From: an uncultured Bacteroidales bacterium
Lineage (GTDB): Bacteria; Bacteroidota; Bacteroidia; Bacteroidales; Paludibacteraceae
Direction of reading: 5' to 3'
Length of the DNA: 64,000 bases
Assembly (NCBI GenBank): GCA_902769535.1
Contig: CACXPH010000010.1
Location: 50,515 to 114,514, forward strand
Shown: piece after piece, positions 1 through 8,392 of the stretch
How positions within the stretch are numbered: position 1 is the first letter of the stretch
How the letters are laid out: each line of letters opens with the position of its first letter
Program-made: the position numbers and the translations under genes
The notes under the pieces: generated by a model
Seen by the model: only the letters and a program-made list of their open reading frames with translations
Databases searched by the model: none
What the model was told of the DNA's origin: nothing

Positions 1-346
1 TCTGCCGGTCTTTTTTCTTCATGCCACCGGCAATCATGGCCTGATGCGCCAACACGGATGTGAAGCGCTCGTCGTACATAGTTATCGGTTTATCGGGAAA
101 AGTCTTTTTGAAGACTCCTAAGAACGGCCGTATATAATTCATCGATTCAGACTCCTGACCGTTCATCTGCGTAGGATGGCCGATGACTACTTCGTCCACA
201 GGTTCGTGTGCGAAGTAATCCGTTAGCCAGTTCATTAAATTCTTCGTCTCGATCGTAAGCAAGGGATTAGCCGTTATACGGAGAACATCCGAAACGGCTA
301 ATCCTGTGCGTTTACGACCGTAGTCTATTGCGAGAATGCGACCCAT
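1..346 (-). CDS. ruvX: RuvX/YqgF putative pre-16S rRNA nuclease, 3' part missing
   Basis: The N-terminal ~115 residues of a RuvX/YqgF family RNase H-fold nuclease, which matures the 5' end of 16S rRNA and was earlier called a Holliday junction resolvase. The product starts MGRILAIDYGRKRTG, with the family's first catalytic Asp in AIDYG, continues with VVIGHP, and later has YDERFTS with the second acidic residue. The family is about 135-150 residues, so only the C-terminus runs off the window. Its ATG shares one base with the TAA of the upstream TPR gene (TAATG), indicating translational coupling in a gyrA-TPR-ruvX operon. Confidence 0.9.
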   Translation of the reverse strand, partial: MGRILAIDYGRKRTGLAVSDVLRITANPLLTIETKNLMNWLTDYFAHEPVDEVVIGHPTQMNGQESESMNYIRPFLGVFKKTFPDKPITMYDERFTSVLAHQAMIAGGMKKKDRQ

Positions 347-1587
347 TAGAGGTTATTGAGTTTCTCTGCGATCTCTTCGTACTTAGCGTCCATGCGGAAG
401 CGGTAGTACAGACTCTTAAGGATCTGCATGTACGAGCGCTCCGTAGGATCCATCTCGTGTGCTTTCTCGAAGTACGGGAGGGACTTCTTGAAGACGGCGT
501 TCATCTCCTCAAGGGCTTTCTTGTAAGCCTTGTTATCGGAGATCAGCGCAGCAGCCTCGTTGAGTTTGACTGCTTGGTTGTAGTATACTCTACCCTTACC
601 TGCTACCGCGTCAGCCAGCGTCGGATCGATAGCGAGTGCGTTGTCAAAGTCCTGCATCGCCTCGTCATAGTGACCGAGGTTGTCGTTGAGGTTACCTTTG
701 ATCAGGTGGTACTGTGCTACGTTCGGTTCGCGCTCGATAGCCTGAGCGAGGTAATCAACCGCCGTCTGCTCCTGACCGGAGTAGATATAATAGTTGATGA
801 GGTTCTGGAGGAACCAGGGCTCAGCCGGGAAGCGTACGATAGCCTCCTGAAGGGTCGTGATGAATTTCGCGGTATCCTTGAGCGCTACGTACTCCTGATA
901 GAGGAACTGGTTAACCGAGATAGCCTCATAGTCGCCGTTCTTGAGTTCTTCAAGCAGCGCAACAGCATCCTCATGACGCTCTGCCTGTACAGCGAAGATA
1001 GCAGCGTAGTAACGGTACTGCGTGTACGTGGTGTCACGCGGCATCTCTTTCTGAAGCTTCGGATCTTGCATCATCGCCAAGTTCGGCATGTCGGTATGCA
1101 TCTTGAAAGCCGTGAATGCGCCGTCGAAATCCTTCTGCTCGTTGAGGTAGATACCGTACTTCACCAATTCCTGCTGTTTGTAGTACTCCAGCATTTTCTT
1201 GGTGATGTTTGCGTGGGTCTTGGGGTCGGTCATCACCTCACGACCCTTCTTGTCGAGGGTCATGACGGAAGCGAGTTCGTCAGCCTTGAGCCAGTAGTTA
1301 TAACTCTCCTCCACAGCGTAACCGGCCTTGGCCTGGTTTACACCCTTACCCATCATCTGGTTGTAGTTCTCCTGAGTGAGCTCCTGATAACCGATCATAC
1401 CAGCCCAGTAGTAAGTCTCAGCGGTAGGTGCAGCCTCAATAGCCTCTTCGATAGCGGAACGAGCTGCCGAGAAGTCCGGCGTCTCAGACGTAATGTAACT
1501 CTTTGCCTTCTTTACCAACGGGTTTTTCTGTGCAAAGCAGCCTGCGCTCATGAGCACGATAACTGCCAAAATCAAACTCTTTTTCAT
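346..1587 (-). CDS. Exported TPR-repeat protein
   Basis: A 413-residue exported protein. The N-terminus is a signal peptide (MKKSLILAVIVLMSAGC) whose Cys could be a lipidation site, although SAGC is not an ideal lipobox and a CFA-Q signal peptidase I site is also possible. The rest is helical and contains tetratricopeptide repeats, clearest near residues 275-330 (EPNVAQYHLIKGNL, GHYDEAMQDFDNALAIDP), so it is probably a periplasmic or outer-membrane protein-protein scaffold. It begins 3 bases after the gyrA stop and overlaps ruvX by one base. This kind of protein is widespread in Bacteroidota; its partner cannot be told from sequence. Confidence 0.85.
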   Translation of the reverse strand: MKKSLILAVIVLMSAGCFAQKNPLVKKAKSYITSETPDFSAARSAIEEAIEAAPTAETYYWAGMIGYQELTQENYNQMMGKGVNQAKAGYAVEESYNYWLKADELASVMTLDKKGREVMTDPKTHANITKKMLEYYKQQELVKYGIYLNEQKDFDGAFTAFKMHTDMPNLAMMQDPKLQKEMPRDTTYTQYRYYAAIFAVQAERHEDAVALLEELKNGDYEAISVNQFLYQEYVALKDTAKFITTLQEAIVRFPAEPWFLQNLINYYIYSGQEQTAVDYLAQAIEREPNVAQYHLIKGNLNDNLGHYDEAMQDFDNALAIDPTLADAVAGKGRVYYNQAVKLNEAAALISDNKAYKKALEEMNAVFKKSLPYFEKAHEMDPTERSYMQILKSLYYRFRMDAKYEEIAEKLNNL

Positions 1588-1590
1588 AAT

Positions 1591-4194
1591 TTATTCGTTT
1601 GTTTCATTATTGTTTTCACCATTAAGAGCCTCCGGCTCATCATTGAGCGGCTCTGCCGCGCTCATTTCATCATTCTCATTCTCCTCTTTCGGAACGATAC
1701 AACCGCTCATAAGGGTGTCGTTACGTTTCTGGAGTTCGATGAGTTTGACGCCTTGTGCTGCACGTCCTGTCTGGCGGATGGTCGATATATCCATGCGGAT
1801 AGCCGTTCCTGCCTTGGTGATGAGCATCAGGTCATCCTCGTCGGTTACTGCGTGGATACCGATCAGTTGACCGGTCTTCTCGGTAATCTCGATGGTCTTG
1901 ACACCCTTACCGCCACGGTTCGTAACACGGTAGATTGCGTTGCCTTCCTCGTCGTCGAGGGCTGTGCGCTTACCAAATCCGTTCTCAGAAATCACAAGGA
2001 TCGTCTTGTCTGTATTCTTCTCTACACAAACTGTGCCAATCACGCGATCTTGTCCGTCTTCCTCGAGCGTAATCGCCTTCACACCTGTCGCTCCACGACC
2101 CATCGGACGTACGCCGGACTCGTTGAAACGAACGACTTTACCGTTGTAGGAAGCCACGAGCATCTCGCTCTGTCCGTCGGTCAGCGTTACACCGATCAGT
2201 TCGTCGCCTTCACGCAGACCGAGTGCGATGATACCGTTGGCACGAGGACGGCTGTATGCCTCCAGCGTCGTCTTCTTCATCAGACCGTTCTTGGTGATGA
2301 AAATCAGGTAGTGGTTCTCGATATACTCCTGGTCGTTCAGACCCTTGACGTTGATACAAGTACGTACCTTATCCCCCTTCTGGAGGTTGATCATATTCTG
2401 GATAGCACGACCCTTCGACTGCTTGTTGCCCTCCGGCAGTTCATATACCTTGAGCCAGTATAGACGACCCATCTCGGTGAAGAACATCATGGTCGAGTGC
2501 ATCGAAGCTTGGTGTACATACTCGATGAAGTCCTGATCGCGGGCAGAACCGGCTTTCGAACCGATGCCGCCGCGGCTCTGCTGCCGGAAGTCAGCCAGCG
2601 GTGTACGCTTGATATAACCAAGGTGGCTGATGGTGATAATCATGTCATCGTCCGCGTACATATCCTCCGGGTTGAACTCGGTAGCCATCTTCACGATCTG
2701 CGTACGACGCTCGTCGCCGTATTTCTCCTTGATCTCCTCGAGCTCGGCGTTGATCACGTCATAACGCATTTCCTCGCTGGCGAGCAGTTCGTTGAGGTGA
2801 GCAATGAGTTTCTCGATCTCTTCGTACTCTTGCTTCAACTCGTCGATACGCAGGCCGGTCAGGGCGCTCAGACGCATATCTACGATTGCCTTCGACTGCA
2901 GGTTATCAAGGTTGAAACGTGCCTCGAGGTTAGCCTGTGCGTCGGCCGGAGTGCGGCTCGCACGAATGATACGAACCACCTCGTCGATATTATCTACGGC
3001 GATGATCAAGCCTTGCAGGATATGTGCTTTCTCCTCGGCTTTCTTGAGCTCATAGCGTGTACGACGCGTTACCACCTCCATACGATGCTCGATGAAGTTA
3101 CCGATGAGTTGTTTGAGGTTCAGCAGCATTGGACGGCCTTTGACAAGGGCGATGCTATTCACTGCAAAGCTCGACTGCAGCGCGGTAAACTTATAGAGCT
3201 TATTGAGTACCACCTGTGCGTTCGCGTCACGCTTCACGTCAATCACGATACGGATATCACGCTTCGAGTGGTCTTGGATATCAGAGATACCTTCGATCTT
3301 CTTATCGTTAGCCAGCTCGGCAATTGCCTTAACCAGTTCGTTCTTCACCACGCCGTACGGCAGTTCGGTGATCACGATGCGCTCACGACCGTTATCATCG
3401 GTCTCGATGTCCGCATTCGAACGGATAATCACACGACCACGACCGGTCTCATAAGCGTCCTTCACGCCTTGATAACCGTATATCGTACCGCCTGTCGGGA
3501 AGTCCGGAGCCTTGATGTACTCCATCAGATCCTCTACCGTGATCTCCTCCACGAACTGGTCATGCATGCGCTCCTTAATATTACGTATGTACGCGCAACA
3601 GCCGTCAATCACTTCCGAGAGGTTATGTGTCGGCATGTTCGTTGCCATACCTACGGCAATACCGCTGGCACCGTTCACGAGCAGGTTCGGGAAACGGCAA
3701 GGCAGAACGACCGGCTCTTTGAGCGAGTCGTCGAAGTTATTCTGCATATCTACGGTGTCCTTCTCGATGTCACGCAGCATCTCTTCTGCGAGCTTCGAGA
3801 GGCGAGCCTCGGTATAACGCATAGCAGCTGCACCGTCACCATCGACCGAACCGAAGTTTCCTTGGCCGTCAACCAGGCAATAACGCATAGCCCACGGCTG
3901 TGCCATACGCACGAGCGTACCGTAGATAGAACTGTCACCGTGCGGGTGATACTTACCCATTACCTCACCGACGATACGTGCACTCTTCTTGGTCGGCTTG
4001 TCGCTCGTGTTACCGAGCTCGTTCATACCGAACAGCACACGACGGTGAACAGGCTTGAAACCGTCGCGCACGTCTGGCAGCGCACGGCTTACGATCACAG
4101 ACATCGAGTAGTCGATATACGAGGACTTCATTTCCTCATCAATCTTCACCGGAATAATGTGATCATTCTGAATCAATTCGTTGTTTTCTTCCAT
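1591..4194 (-). CDS. gyrA: DNA gyrase subunit A
   Basis: 867-residue GyrA, the breakage-reunion subunit of DNA gyrase, which introduces negative supercoils with GyrB. Visible motifs: the N-terminal DYSMSVIVSRALPDVRDG block; the quinolone-determining segment HPHGDSSIYG (residues ~83-92); the catalytic tyrosine in AAAMRYTEAR (Tyr127, equal to E. coli Tyr122); and a C-terminal beta-pinwheel with a GyrA-box-like QSRGGIG at about residue 550, which separates it from ParC. The C-terminal tail is acidic (NENDEMSAAEPLNDEPEALNGENNNETNE in overlapping pieces), as in many GyrA proteins. It is the first gene of a minus-strand operon with its own promoter at 4238-4269 and a second possible promoter about 800 bases further upstream. 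Confidence 0.97.
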   Translation of the reverse strand: MEENNELIQNDHIIPVKIDEEMKSSYIDYSMSVIVSRALPDVRDGFKPVHRRVLFGMNELGNTSDKPTKKSARIVGEVMGKYHPHGDSSIYGTLVRMAQPWAMRYCLVDGQGNFGSVDGDGAAAMRYTEARLSKLAEEMLRDIEKDTVDMQNNFDDSLKEPVVLPCRFPNLLVNGASGIAVGMATNMPTHNLSEVIDGCCAYIRNIKERMHDQFVEEITVEDLMEYIKAPDFPTGGTIYGYQGVKDAYETGRGRVIIRSNADIETDDNGRERIVITELPYGVVKNELVKAIAELANDKKIEGISDIQDHSKRDIRIVIDVKRDANAQVVLNKLYKFTALQSSFAVNSIALVKGRPMLLNLKQLIGNFIEHRMEVVTRRTRYELKKAEEKAHILQGLIIAVDNIDEVVRIIRASRTPADAQANLEARFNLDNLQSKAIVDMRLSALTGLRIDELKQEYEEIEKLIAHLNELLASEEMRYDVINAELEEIKEKYGDERRTQIVKMATEFNPEDMYADDDMIITISHLGYIKRTPLADFRQQSRGGIGSKAGSARDQDFIEYVHQASMHSTMMFFTEMGRLYWLKVYELPEGNKQSKGRAIQNMINLQKGDKVRTCINVKGLNDQEYIENHYLIFITKNGLMKKTTLEAYSRPRANGIIALGLREGDELIGVTLTDGQSEMLVASYNGKVVRFNESGVRPMGRGATGVKAITLEEDGQDRVIGTVCVEKNTDKTILVISENGFGKRTALDDEEGNAIYRVTNRGGKGVKTIEITEKTGQLIGIHAVTDEDDLMLITKAGTAIRMDISTIRQTGRAAQGVKLIELQKRNDTLMSGCIVPKEENENDEMSAAEPLNDEPEALNGENNNETNE

Positions 4195-4237
4195 TGTTAT
4201 AATTGTTTAATTAGTTGTTGCCACATATTTTGCGCTG

Positions 4238-4269
4238 CAAAATTACTACTTTTTTTTGATATGTGCAAA
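4238..4269 (-). promoter_or_regulatory. Bacteroidota promoter of gyrA
   Basis: On the minus strand TTTG (4269-4266), a 20-base spacer beginning cacatatca, then TAATTTTG (4245-4238). Both boxes match the Bacteroidota sigma consensus, about 45 bases upstream of the gyrA ATG. Confidence 0.8.
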
Positions 4270-4423
4270 TAATTTCGCATATTTTTGCATTTTTCTTTCA
4301 AATCGGCCCTCCCCCGATAGAAAAACGAAAGTCTCTTAAATCGCAAATAAATGCCCTTTCTCGTCATTTCTATCCCTCACTCGCGCGCGACTATGTGCGC
4401 TCGAACATTTCCTTGTTTGGCTC

Positions 4424-4823
4424 GGATGTTGGCGGTAGTCATCCTCGCTGTCCGCTCTCTACATGCGGACGGTTATGCTCGTCCGTCTCTATTCTTTGAA
4501 TATTCGCCCGCCCGGACTTCGATAATTGCGGGTGTAGCCCATGCGGAGTGTAGCATTTTTTTGCAAATAAATTTGCATATATGAAATTTGTTACGTAGTA
4601 ACTTAATCATGGATCACCGTTTCCGACGGGGCCAATAGGTTAAATAGCGTTTTTGCTCGGCATATTTATGTGCCGCCATTCATCTTTGTTAGGTGCGCGG
4701 GACTTCACGCGCCTTTTCTTTCTTCTTTTCCTGGCGGATTTAATCCGCCAATATAAAAGCTTTGTTTATTATCTCGGATATCATCCGAGTACTTTGTCCA
4801 TTGCGTCCGGATTTAATCCGGAC
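4424..4823. repeat. Run of short unrelated hairpins in gene-free stretch
   Basis: The gyrA-5168 intergenic region holds a series of small inverted repeats with different sequences: GTCCGC/GCGGAC (4450-4470), GTTAC/GTAAC (4590-4602), GGCA/TGCC (4659-4674), GCGCG/CGCGC (4695-4712), GGCGGAT/ATCCGCC (4733-4749), CTCGGAT/ATCCGAG (4773-4789) and GTCCGGAT/ATCCGGAC (4805-4823). No open frame with recognisable protein content is present between 4195 and 5167. The last three share the core GGATNNNATCC. Confidence 0.6.
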
Positions 4824-4853
4824 ATAATTTCGTCCTACTTGCTTCCTTTCATT

Positions 4854-4952
4854 CTCCTATCTCCCTCCTACTTGCCTCCTATGTGCCTCCTATCTGCAAT
4901 GGGTGCTCAATGGATACTGAAAGGATGCTGAATGGGTCCTCAATGGGTCCTC
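4854..4952. repeat. Tandem array of nine 11-bp units
   Basis: Nine contiguous 11-mers fill exactly 99 bases. The first four follow CTCCTAYNTSC (CTCCTATCTCC, CTCCTACTTGC, CTCCTATGTGC, CTCCTATCTGC) and the next five follow AATGGGTNCTC (AATGGGTGCTC, AATGGATACTG, AAAGGATGCTG, AATGGGTCCTC twice). On the minus strand the first block repeats AGGAGG every 11 bases. Confidence 0.85.
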
Positions 4953-5056
4953 CATCCAACATCCTTATTCTGTTAAAATGTTTTGTATGTTTTTTTTCTT
5001 AATCAAGCGATCTCCTCGCCTCGCTTCATGGCCTCATTGCTTTATCAATTTTGGTG

Positions 5057-5088
5057 CAAAGATAACACTTTTTTTTCATATTTCCAAA
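5057..5088 (-). promoter_or_regulatory. Promoter pointing into the gyrA upstream region
   Basis: Minus-strand TTTG (5088-5085), a 20-base spacer, then TATCTTTG (5064-5057). It matches the other promoters in the window in both boxes and spacing. No gene follows until gyrA at 4194, so it would make a leader or separate RNA of some 800 bases. It is back to back with the promoter of the 5168 gene. Confidence 0.6.
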
Positions 5089-5114
5089 TATTTTGCTTAC
5101 AAAATATGCAAAAA

Positions 5115-5146
5115 TTTGCACATTCCAAATATTTTTCGTATCTTTG
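5115..5146 (+). promoter_or_regulatory. Promoter of the 5168-7379 operon
   Basis: TTTG at 5115-5118, 20-base spacer, TATCTTTG at 5139-5146. The predicted transcript starts about 15 bases before the ATG at 5168. Confidence 0.8.
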
Positions 5147-5167
5147 CAACCAAAATGAATTTGCTTA

Positions 5168-5905
5168 ATGAAAAAGTGGTTTTTTCTTCTGTTATTGGCA
5201 GGCTTGGTGATGAGTGTGCCTGCAAACGCGCAGTTCTTCACGCAGATGAGCCTGATGACGCCCCATTATTACCCGGGTGAGGTCTATTTCACAGACGGCC
5301 ACCACGAGGCATTTGAAGAAGTCGAACTGCCGCGTGTCAGTAAGAGCCGGTTAGGTGTCAAAGTCCATGCTGACGACAAACGCACCTATATTGACGCCAT
5401 AGACATCGTAGCCATCAAAATCTGGCATAAGAACTTTCCAGACAAAGTGCACACTATTTACTATGTGCAGGCGAAGAAAGCGATGATGCAGGACGACAAC
5501 ATGTGGGGAACACCTATCGCCGGTAGCGACTGGGGCGTGCTCTACAAATGCGAGATGAACTACGAAATCGACAAAAAGACCGGCGAACTCAATATCGTGA
5601 AGTTCGTTGGCGGCAATGGACCTGACACCCCGACGCTCTACTATCTGAAGCGTCCGGAATGGACTGAAGCGCAATTGTTGCTCTGGAACGGCGGTTTCTG
5701 CCCGAACAAGAAGAAAGCCGCGGTGGTCTTCAAAGAGAACCTAACCATCTACGATGCCATCAAGTCCGGCAAACTCGGCCCATCGGACATGCAGTATATC
5801 TTAGACGAGATGGCAGGCGGCAAGAAACCGGAAACACCCGAACAAGCCGTACCGCAAGTACAAACAGATACTATCTCAAACGGAGTGGCAGGAGACGACG
5901 AATGA
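5168..5905 (+). CDS. Exported protein of unknown function
   Basis: 245 residues with a clear signal peptide (MKKWFFLLLLAGLVMSVPANA, cut before QFF). I do not recognise the mature part. It contains repeated W/Y-rich stretches (IWHKNFPDKVHTIYYVQAK, GSDWGVLYKC) suggestive of a beta-rich fold, and an acidic, Pro/Gln-rich C-terminus (KKPETPEQAVPQVQTD). It precedes a secreted serine protease by a single base (TGA, t, ATG), so the two are almost certainly co-transcribed and may act together outside the inner membrane; substrate or partner roles are inference. The start is fixed by the promoter just upstream. Confidence 0.75.
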   Translation: MKKWFFLLLLAGLVMSVPANAQFFTQMSLMTPHYYPGEVYFTDGHHEAFEEVELPRVSKSRLGVKVHADDKRTYIDAIDIVAIKIWHKNFPDKVHTIYYVQAKKAMMQDDNMWGTPIAGSDWGVLYKCEMNYEIDKKTGELNIVKFVGGNGPDTPTLYYLKRPEWTEAQLLLWNGGFCPNKKKAAVVFKENLTIYDAIKSGKLGPSDMQYILDEMAGGKKPETPEQAVPQVQTDTISNGVAGDDE

Positions 5906-5906
5906 T

Positions 5907-7379
5907 ATGAAAAGGACAGTTGGTTTTGTTTTTCTACTGCTATTAATAGCAGTCAACCTCTCGGCGCAAGGCTTGCGTCACAGCGTGTGCATCGTTGAGC
6001 CCGAGTTCACGGAGCAAGAGAAAGCGTTCATGAGCGACTACTCGCTCTATCTGTCCCGTGCAGGGATGAACAGCGCTTCGCGGATGTTAAGCTCGTACAA
6101 GAACGAAGGCTGTTTCGGCTCGGGTGTTGTGGTGGCTACCTCTACGGGCAAATATGTCCTGACGAACCTGCACGTAGTAGGCTATGCTCAAGCCGCTACC
6201 GTCTCGTTCCAATTGCACGACAAGACGCTTCGCTACGCACACTGTCGCGTGGCACAGACAAGTCCCGCTTGTGACTTGGCGATGGTCGAGTTACCGGCAG
6301 AATGTGACATGATTGCCCTACCCTTGTTTACCGGCGAAGTGACAGATGACATGTCGATTGCAGCGGCCGGTTTCCCGGGCTTGGCGAATAAGCCGTCATG
6401 GCAACTCACACGCGGATATGTCTCGAATGCCCGTCTGGACTTGGACGGCCACGAGCGCGCCACGCATATCATTCAGCACACGGCTTCGATTGACCCCGGC
6501 AGTAGCGGAGGTCCGCTCTTATTCAAGGACGAAGAAGGCAAATACAGCATCGTGGGTATTAATACCTGGAAAGCGTTCTACCGCGAAGGTGTCGGTCTGG
6601 CGATAGGAATAGAGGATATCACAGCGTTCGAACAGACGATGAGCACTCCTTCAGATCCCGAGTATAAGGCTTTGGAGCAACTGCAAGCCATGATTGGAGA
6701 AGACTGGTTATATGTCTTCCGCAAACTGCCGGAAGAAGAACAGAAAGCACTTCGCGAAGCAGACTGGCGCCTGCCTTTAGACCCTGCGTTACGTACGTTA
6801 GCGGTTCGTGATAGTCTGGTGAATGCGGATAGCAAAGATGCCAAGCGCTATGAACGCACGAAGAGCCGCATAGCCGATTTGGATCATTACCGTCATGTGA
6901 ATCTGATTTACAATAATTATATCGGCATGAACCAACAGGTCGGTGTGCAGTTCGGCTTTGATTGGAGAGGTTTTGTATCTACCGGTATTCAGGTAACGGC
7001 ACTCATTGCTGACATGCAGGATGGAGCCGGTTCCGCAACCCGCGCAGGCGGCATGTTCGGCGCCTATCTGGGCGGACAAGTGCCTATTGTTGTCGGCAAG
7101 CATATCTTGGCGCCGCATATCCTGCAGAGTGCAGGAGCGGGTCCGATAAAATCGAATGACTTGTTTAATGTAGCAATCGTCACGGACACGCGTATTGGTT
7201 TGGACTGGCGCATTCCGTTCTCGTCCTGCGACCTGATTCTTGGTGCGTATTACGATATTAACTGGATGTGGAGCAAAGACAAACTGAACAACATCGAACC
7301 GAATAAAACCGGAGTGTTAAATCGATTTAACCAGTACCTGCAACATGGTATCGGCGTCACCCTTGGCGTAGGTTTCTAA
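5907..7379 (+). CDS. Exported trypsin-like serine protease with C-terminal beta-rich domain
   Basis: 490 residues. After a signal peptide (MKRTVGFVFLLLLIAVNLSAQ) comes a chymotrypsin-fold protease domain with a complete triad: His in VLTNLHVV (~residue 92), Asp in SPACDLAMVEL (~118) and Ser in DPGSSGGPLL (~198). There is no PDZ domain as in DegP/HtrA. After a helical linker (~250-330), the last ~150 residues (NLIYNNYIGMNQQVG to the final GVGF) alternate like an outer-membrane or beta-barrel-type domain ending in an aromatic residue, so the protease may be anchored to or docked on the outer membrane (inference). Co-transcribed with the upstream unknown exported protein. Confidence 0.82.
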   Translation: MKRTVGFVFLLLLIAVNLSAQGLRHSVCIVEPEFTEQEKAFMSDYSLYLSRAGMNSASRMLSSYKNEGCFGSGVVVATSTGKYVLTNLHVVGYAQAATVSFQLHDKTLRYAHCRVAQTSPACDLAMVELPAECDMIALPLFTGEVTDDMSIAAAGFPGLANKPSWQLTRGYVSNARLDLDGHERATHIIQHTASIDPGSSGGPLLFKDEEGKYSIVGINTWKAFYREGVGLAIGIEDITAFEQTMSTPSDPEYKALEQLQAMIGEDWLYVFRKLPEEEQKALREADWRLPLDPALRTLAVRDSLVNADSKDAKRYERTKSRIADLDHYRHVNLIYNNYIGMNQQVGVQFGFDWRGFVSTGIQVTALIADMQDGAGSATRAGGMFGAYLGGQVPIVVGKHILAPHILQSAGAGPIKSNDLFNVAIVTDTRIGLDWRIPFSSCDLILGAYYDINWMWSKDKLNNIEPNKTGVLNRFNQYLQHGIGVTLGVGF

Positions 7380-7410
7380 ACAACTATTTACAGAGAAATC
7401 TGCAAAAAAG

Positions 7411-7440
7411 AATGGCATATGCTTGCATATGTCATTTTTT
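7411..7440 (+). terminator. Terminator hairpin overlapping the next promoter
   Basis: Arms AATGGCATATGC (7411-7422) and GCATATGTCATT (7425-7436) pair over 12 bases with one G-U pair and a 2-base loop, followed by a T-run. The right arm contains the -33 TTG and the CATATGTCA element of the promoter for the next gene. Confidence 0.7.
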
Positions 7441-7453
7441 TGTAGTATCTTTG
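7422..7453 (+). promoter_or_regulatory. Promoter of the 7481 operon
   Basis: CTTG (7422-7425), 20-base spacer beginning CATATGTCA, TATCTTTG (7446-7453), about 28 bases before the ATG at 7481. Confidence 0.82.
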
Positions 7454-7480
7454 CAGCGGATTTGAATATTCGTTCAATTA

Positions 7481-8392
7481 ATGCGCATTGCTTTTACGAC
7501 AGAATTGCCTCATGAGGGCTTTAGGCGCTTGGCAGGACACACGTTGTACGCCAAGCCGGAAGAAGCAGAGGTATTGGTAAGCACATTCGATTACAAGGTG
7601 TCGCAACAGATGATAGACGCGATGCCCCATTTGCGTCTGATAGCTAATTTCGGAGCGGGTTATAACAATATTGATCTGGAGGCCTGCAAAGCGCGCGGCA
7701 TACGCGTAACGAACACCCCTCAACCGGTGATAGAGCCTACGGCTGAATTGGCTTTTGCGCTCATGATCAACATAGCAAGGCGCGTGAGTGAGTTCGACCG
7801 GGCGATCCGCAGCGGCACAGGACAGTCCATGGCTGTGATGAACAACCTGAGCCATTCGCTCTACGGCAAAACGCTCGGAATCATCGGCATGGGACGCATC
7901 GGTCAGGCGCTGGCGAGACGAGCTGTGGCTTCCGGCATGCAAATCATCTACCATAACCGTCACCGTTTATCCGATGAAATCGAGCAAAAATACCATGCCA
8001 CCTACGTGGATTTTCAGACGGTACTGCAGGATAGCGATTTCGTGAGTCTGAACCTACCCTACACGCCGGAGGTGCATCATCTGATCGGCAAACCGGAATT
8101 GGGTATGATGAAACGCACGGCGTACCTTATCAATACTGCACGCGGCGCGCATGTGGATGAGCAAGCCTTGGTGGAGGCACTCAAGAGCGGTATTATCGCA
8201 GGCGCAGCGCTTGATGTGTATGAGCACGAGCCTACGATTTCATCGGAACTTTTGACGCTTCCGAACGTGCTACTCAGCCCGCATACCGGTACCGGTACAT
8301 GGGAAGGACGCATCGCTATGTGCGGGAACGTGTGCGATAATATCCTCGCCTTTGCCCAAAACGAAACAGATAAAATGAATATAGTATTATGA
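7481..8392 (+). CDS. D-2-hydroxyacid dehydrogenase (NAD-dependent)
   Basis: 303-residue oxidoreductase of the D-isomer-specific 2-hydroxyacid dehydrogenase family, which interconverts 2-keto and D-2-hydroxy acids. It has the nucleotide-binding [15 protein letters not shown] (~residue 130), and the catalytic Arg ([10 protein letters not shown]), Glu (DVYEHEP) and His (LSPHTGTGT). Similarity is closest in feel to glyoxylate/hydroxypyruvate reductases, but the substrate cannot be fixed by reading alone. No ACT domain is present, so it is not a full-length SerA. Its stop overlaps the start of pepT by four bases (ATGA). Confidence 0.88.
   Translation: MRIAFTTELPHEGFRRLAGHTLYAKPEEAEVLVSTFDYKVSQQMIDAMPHLRLIANFGAGYNNIDLEACKARGIRVTNTPQPVIEPTAELAFALMINIARRVSEFDRAIRSGTGQSMAVMNNLSHSLYGKTLGIIGMGRIGQALARRAVASGMQIIYHNRHRLSDEIEQKYHATYVDFQTVLQDSDFVSLNLPYTPEVHHLIGKPELGMMKRTAYLINTARGAHVDEQALVEALKSGIIAGAALDVYEHEPTISSELLTLPNVLLSPHTGTGTWEGRIAMCGNVCDNILAFAQNETDKMNIVL

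Noticed and set aside
3895-3940. Fluoroquinolone-resistance change in gyrA (Gly at the E. coli Asp87 position)
   Set aside because: The Ser83 equivalent is unchanged and, as I recall, Gly at this place is normal in Bacteroidales, so it is not evidence for resistance.
328-4272. Long open frames on the plus strand opposite the TPR gene and gyrA
   Set aside because: They mirror highly conserved proteins on the other strand, have no family-like content and no promoter; they arise from codon bias.
4263-4931. Small plus-strand frames in the gyrA upstream region
   Set aside because: Translations are low-complexity, run across hairpins and tandem repeats, and lack start signals.
4854-4952. Possible CRISPR array
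   Set aside because: Units are 11 bp, contiguous and without spacers; no cas genes nearby.
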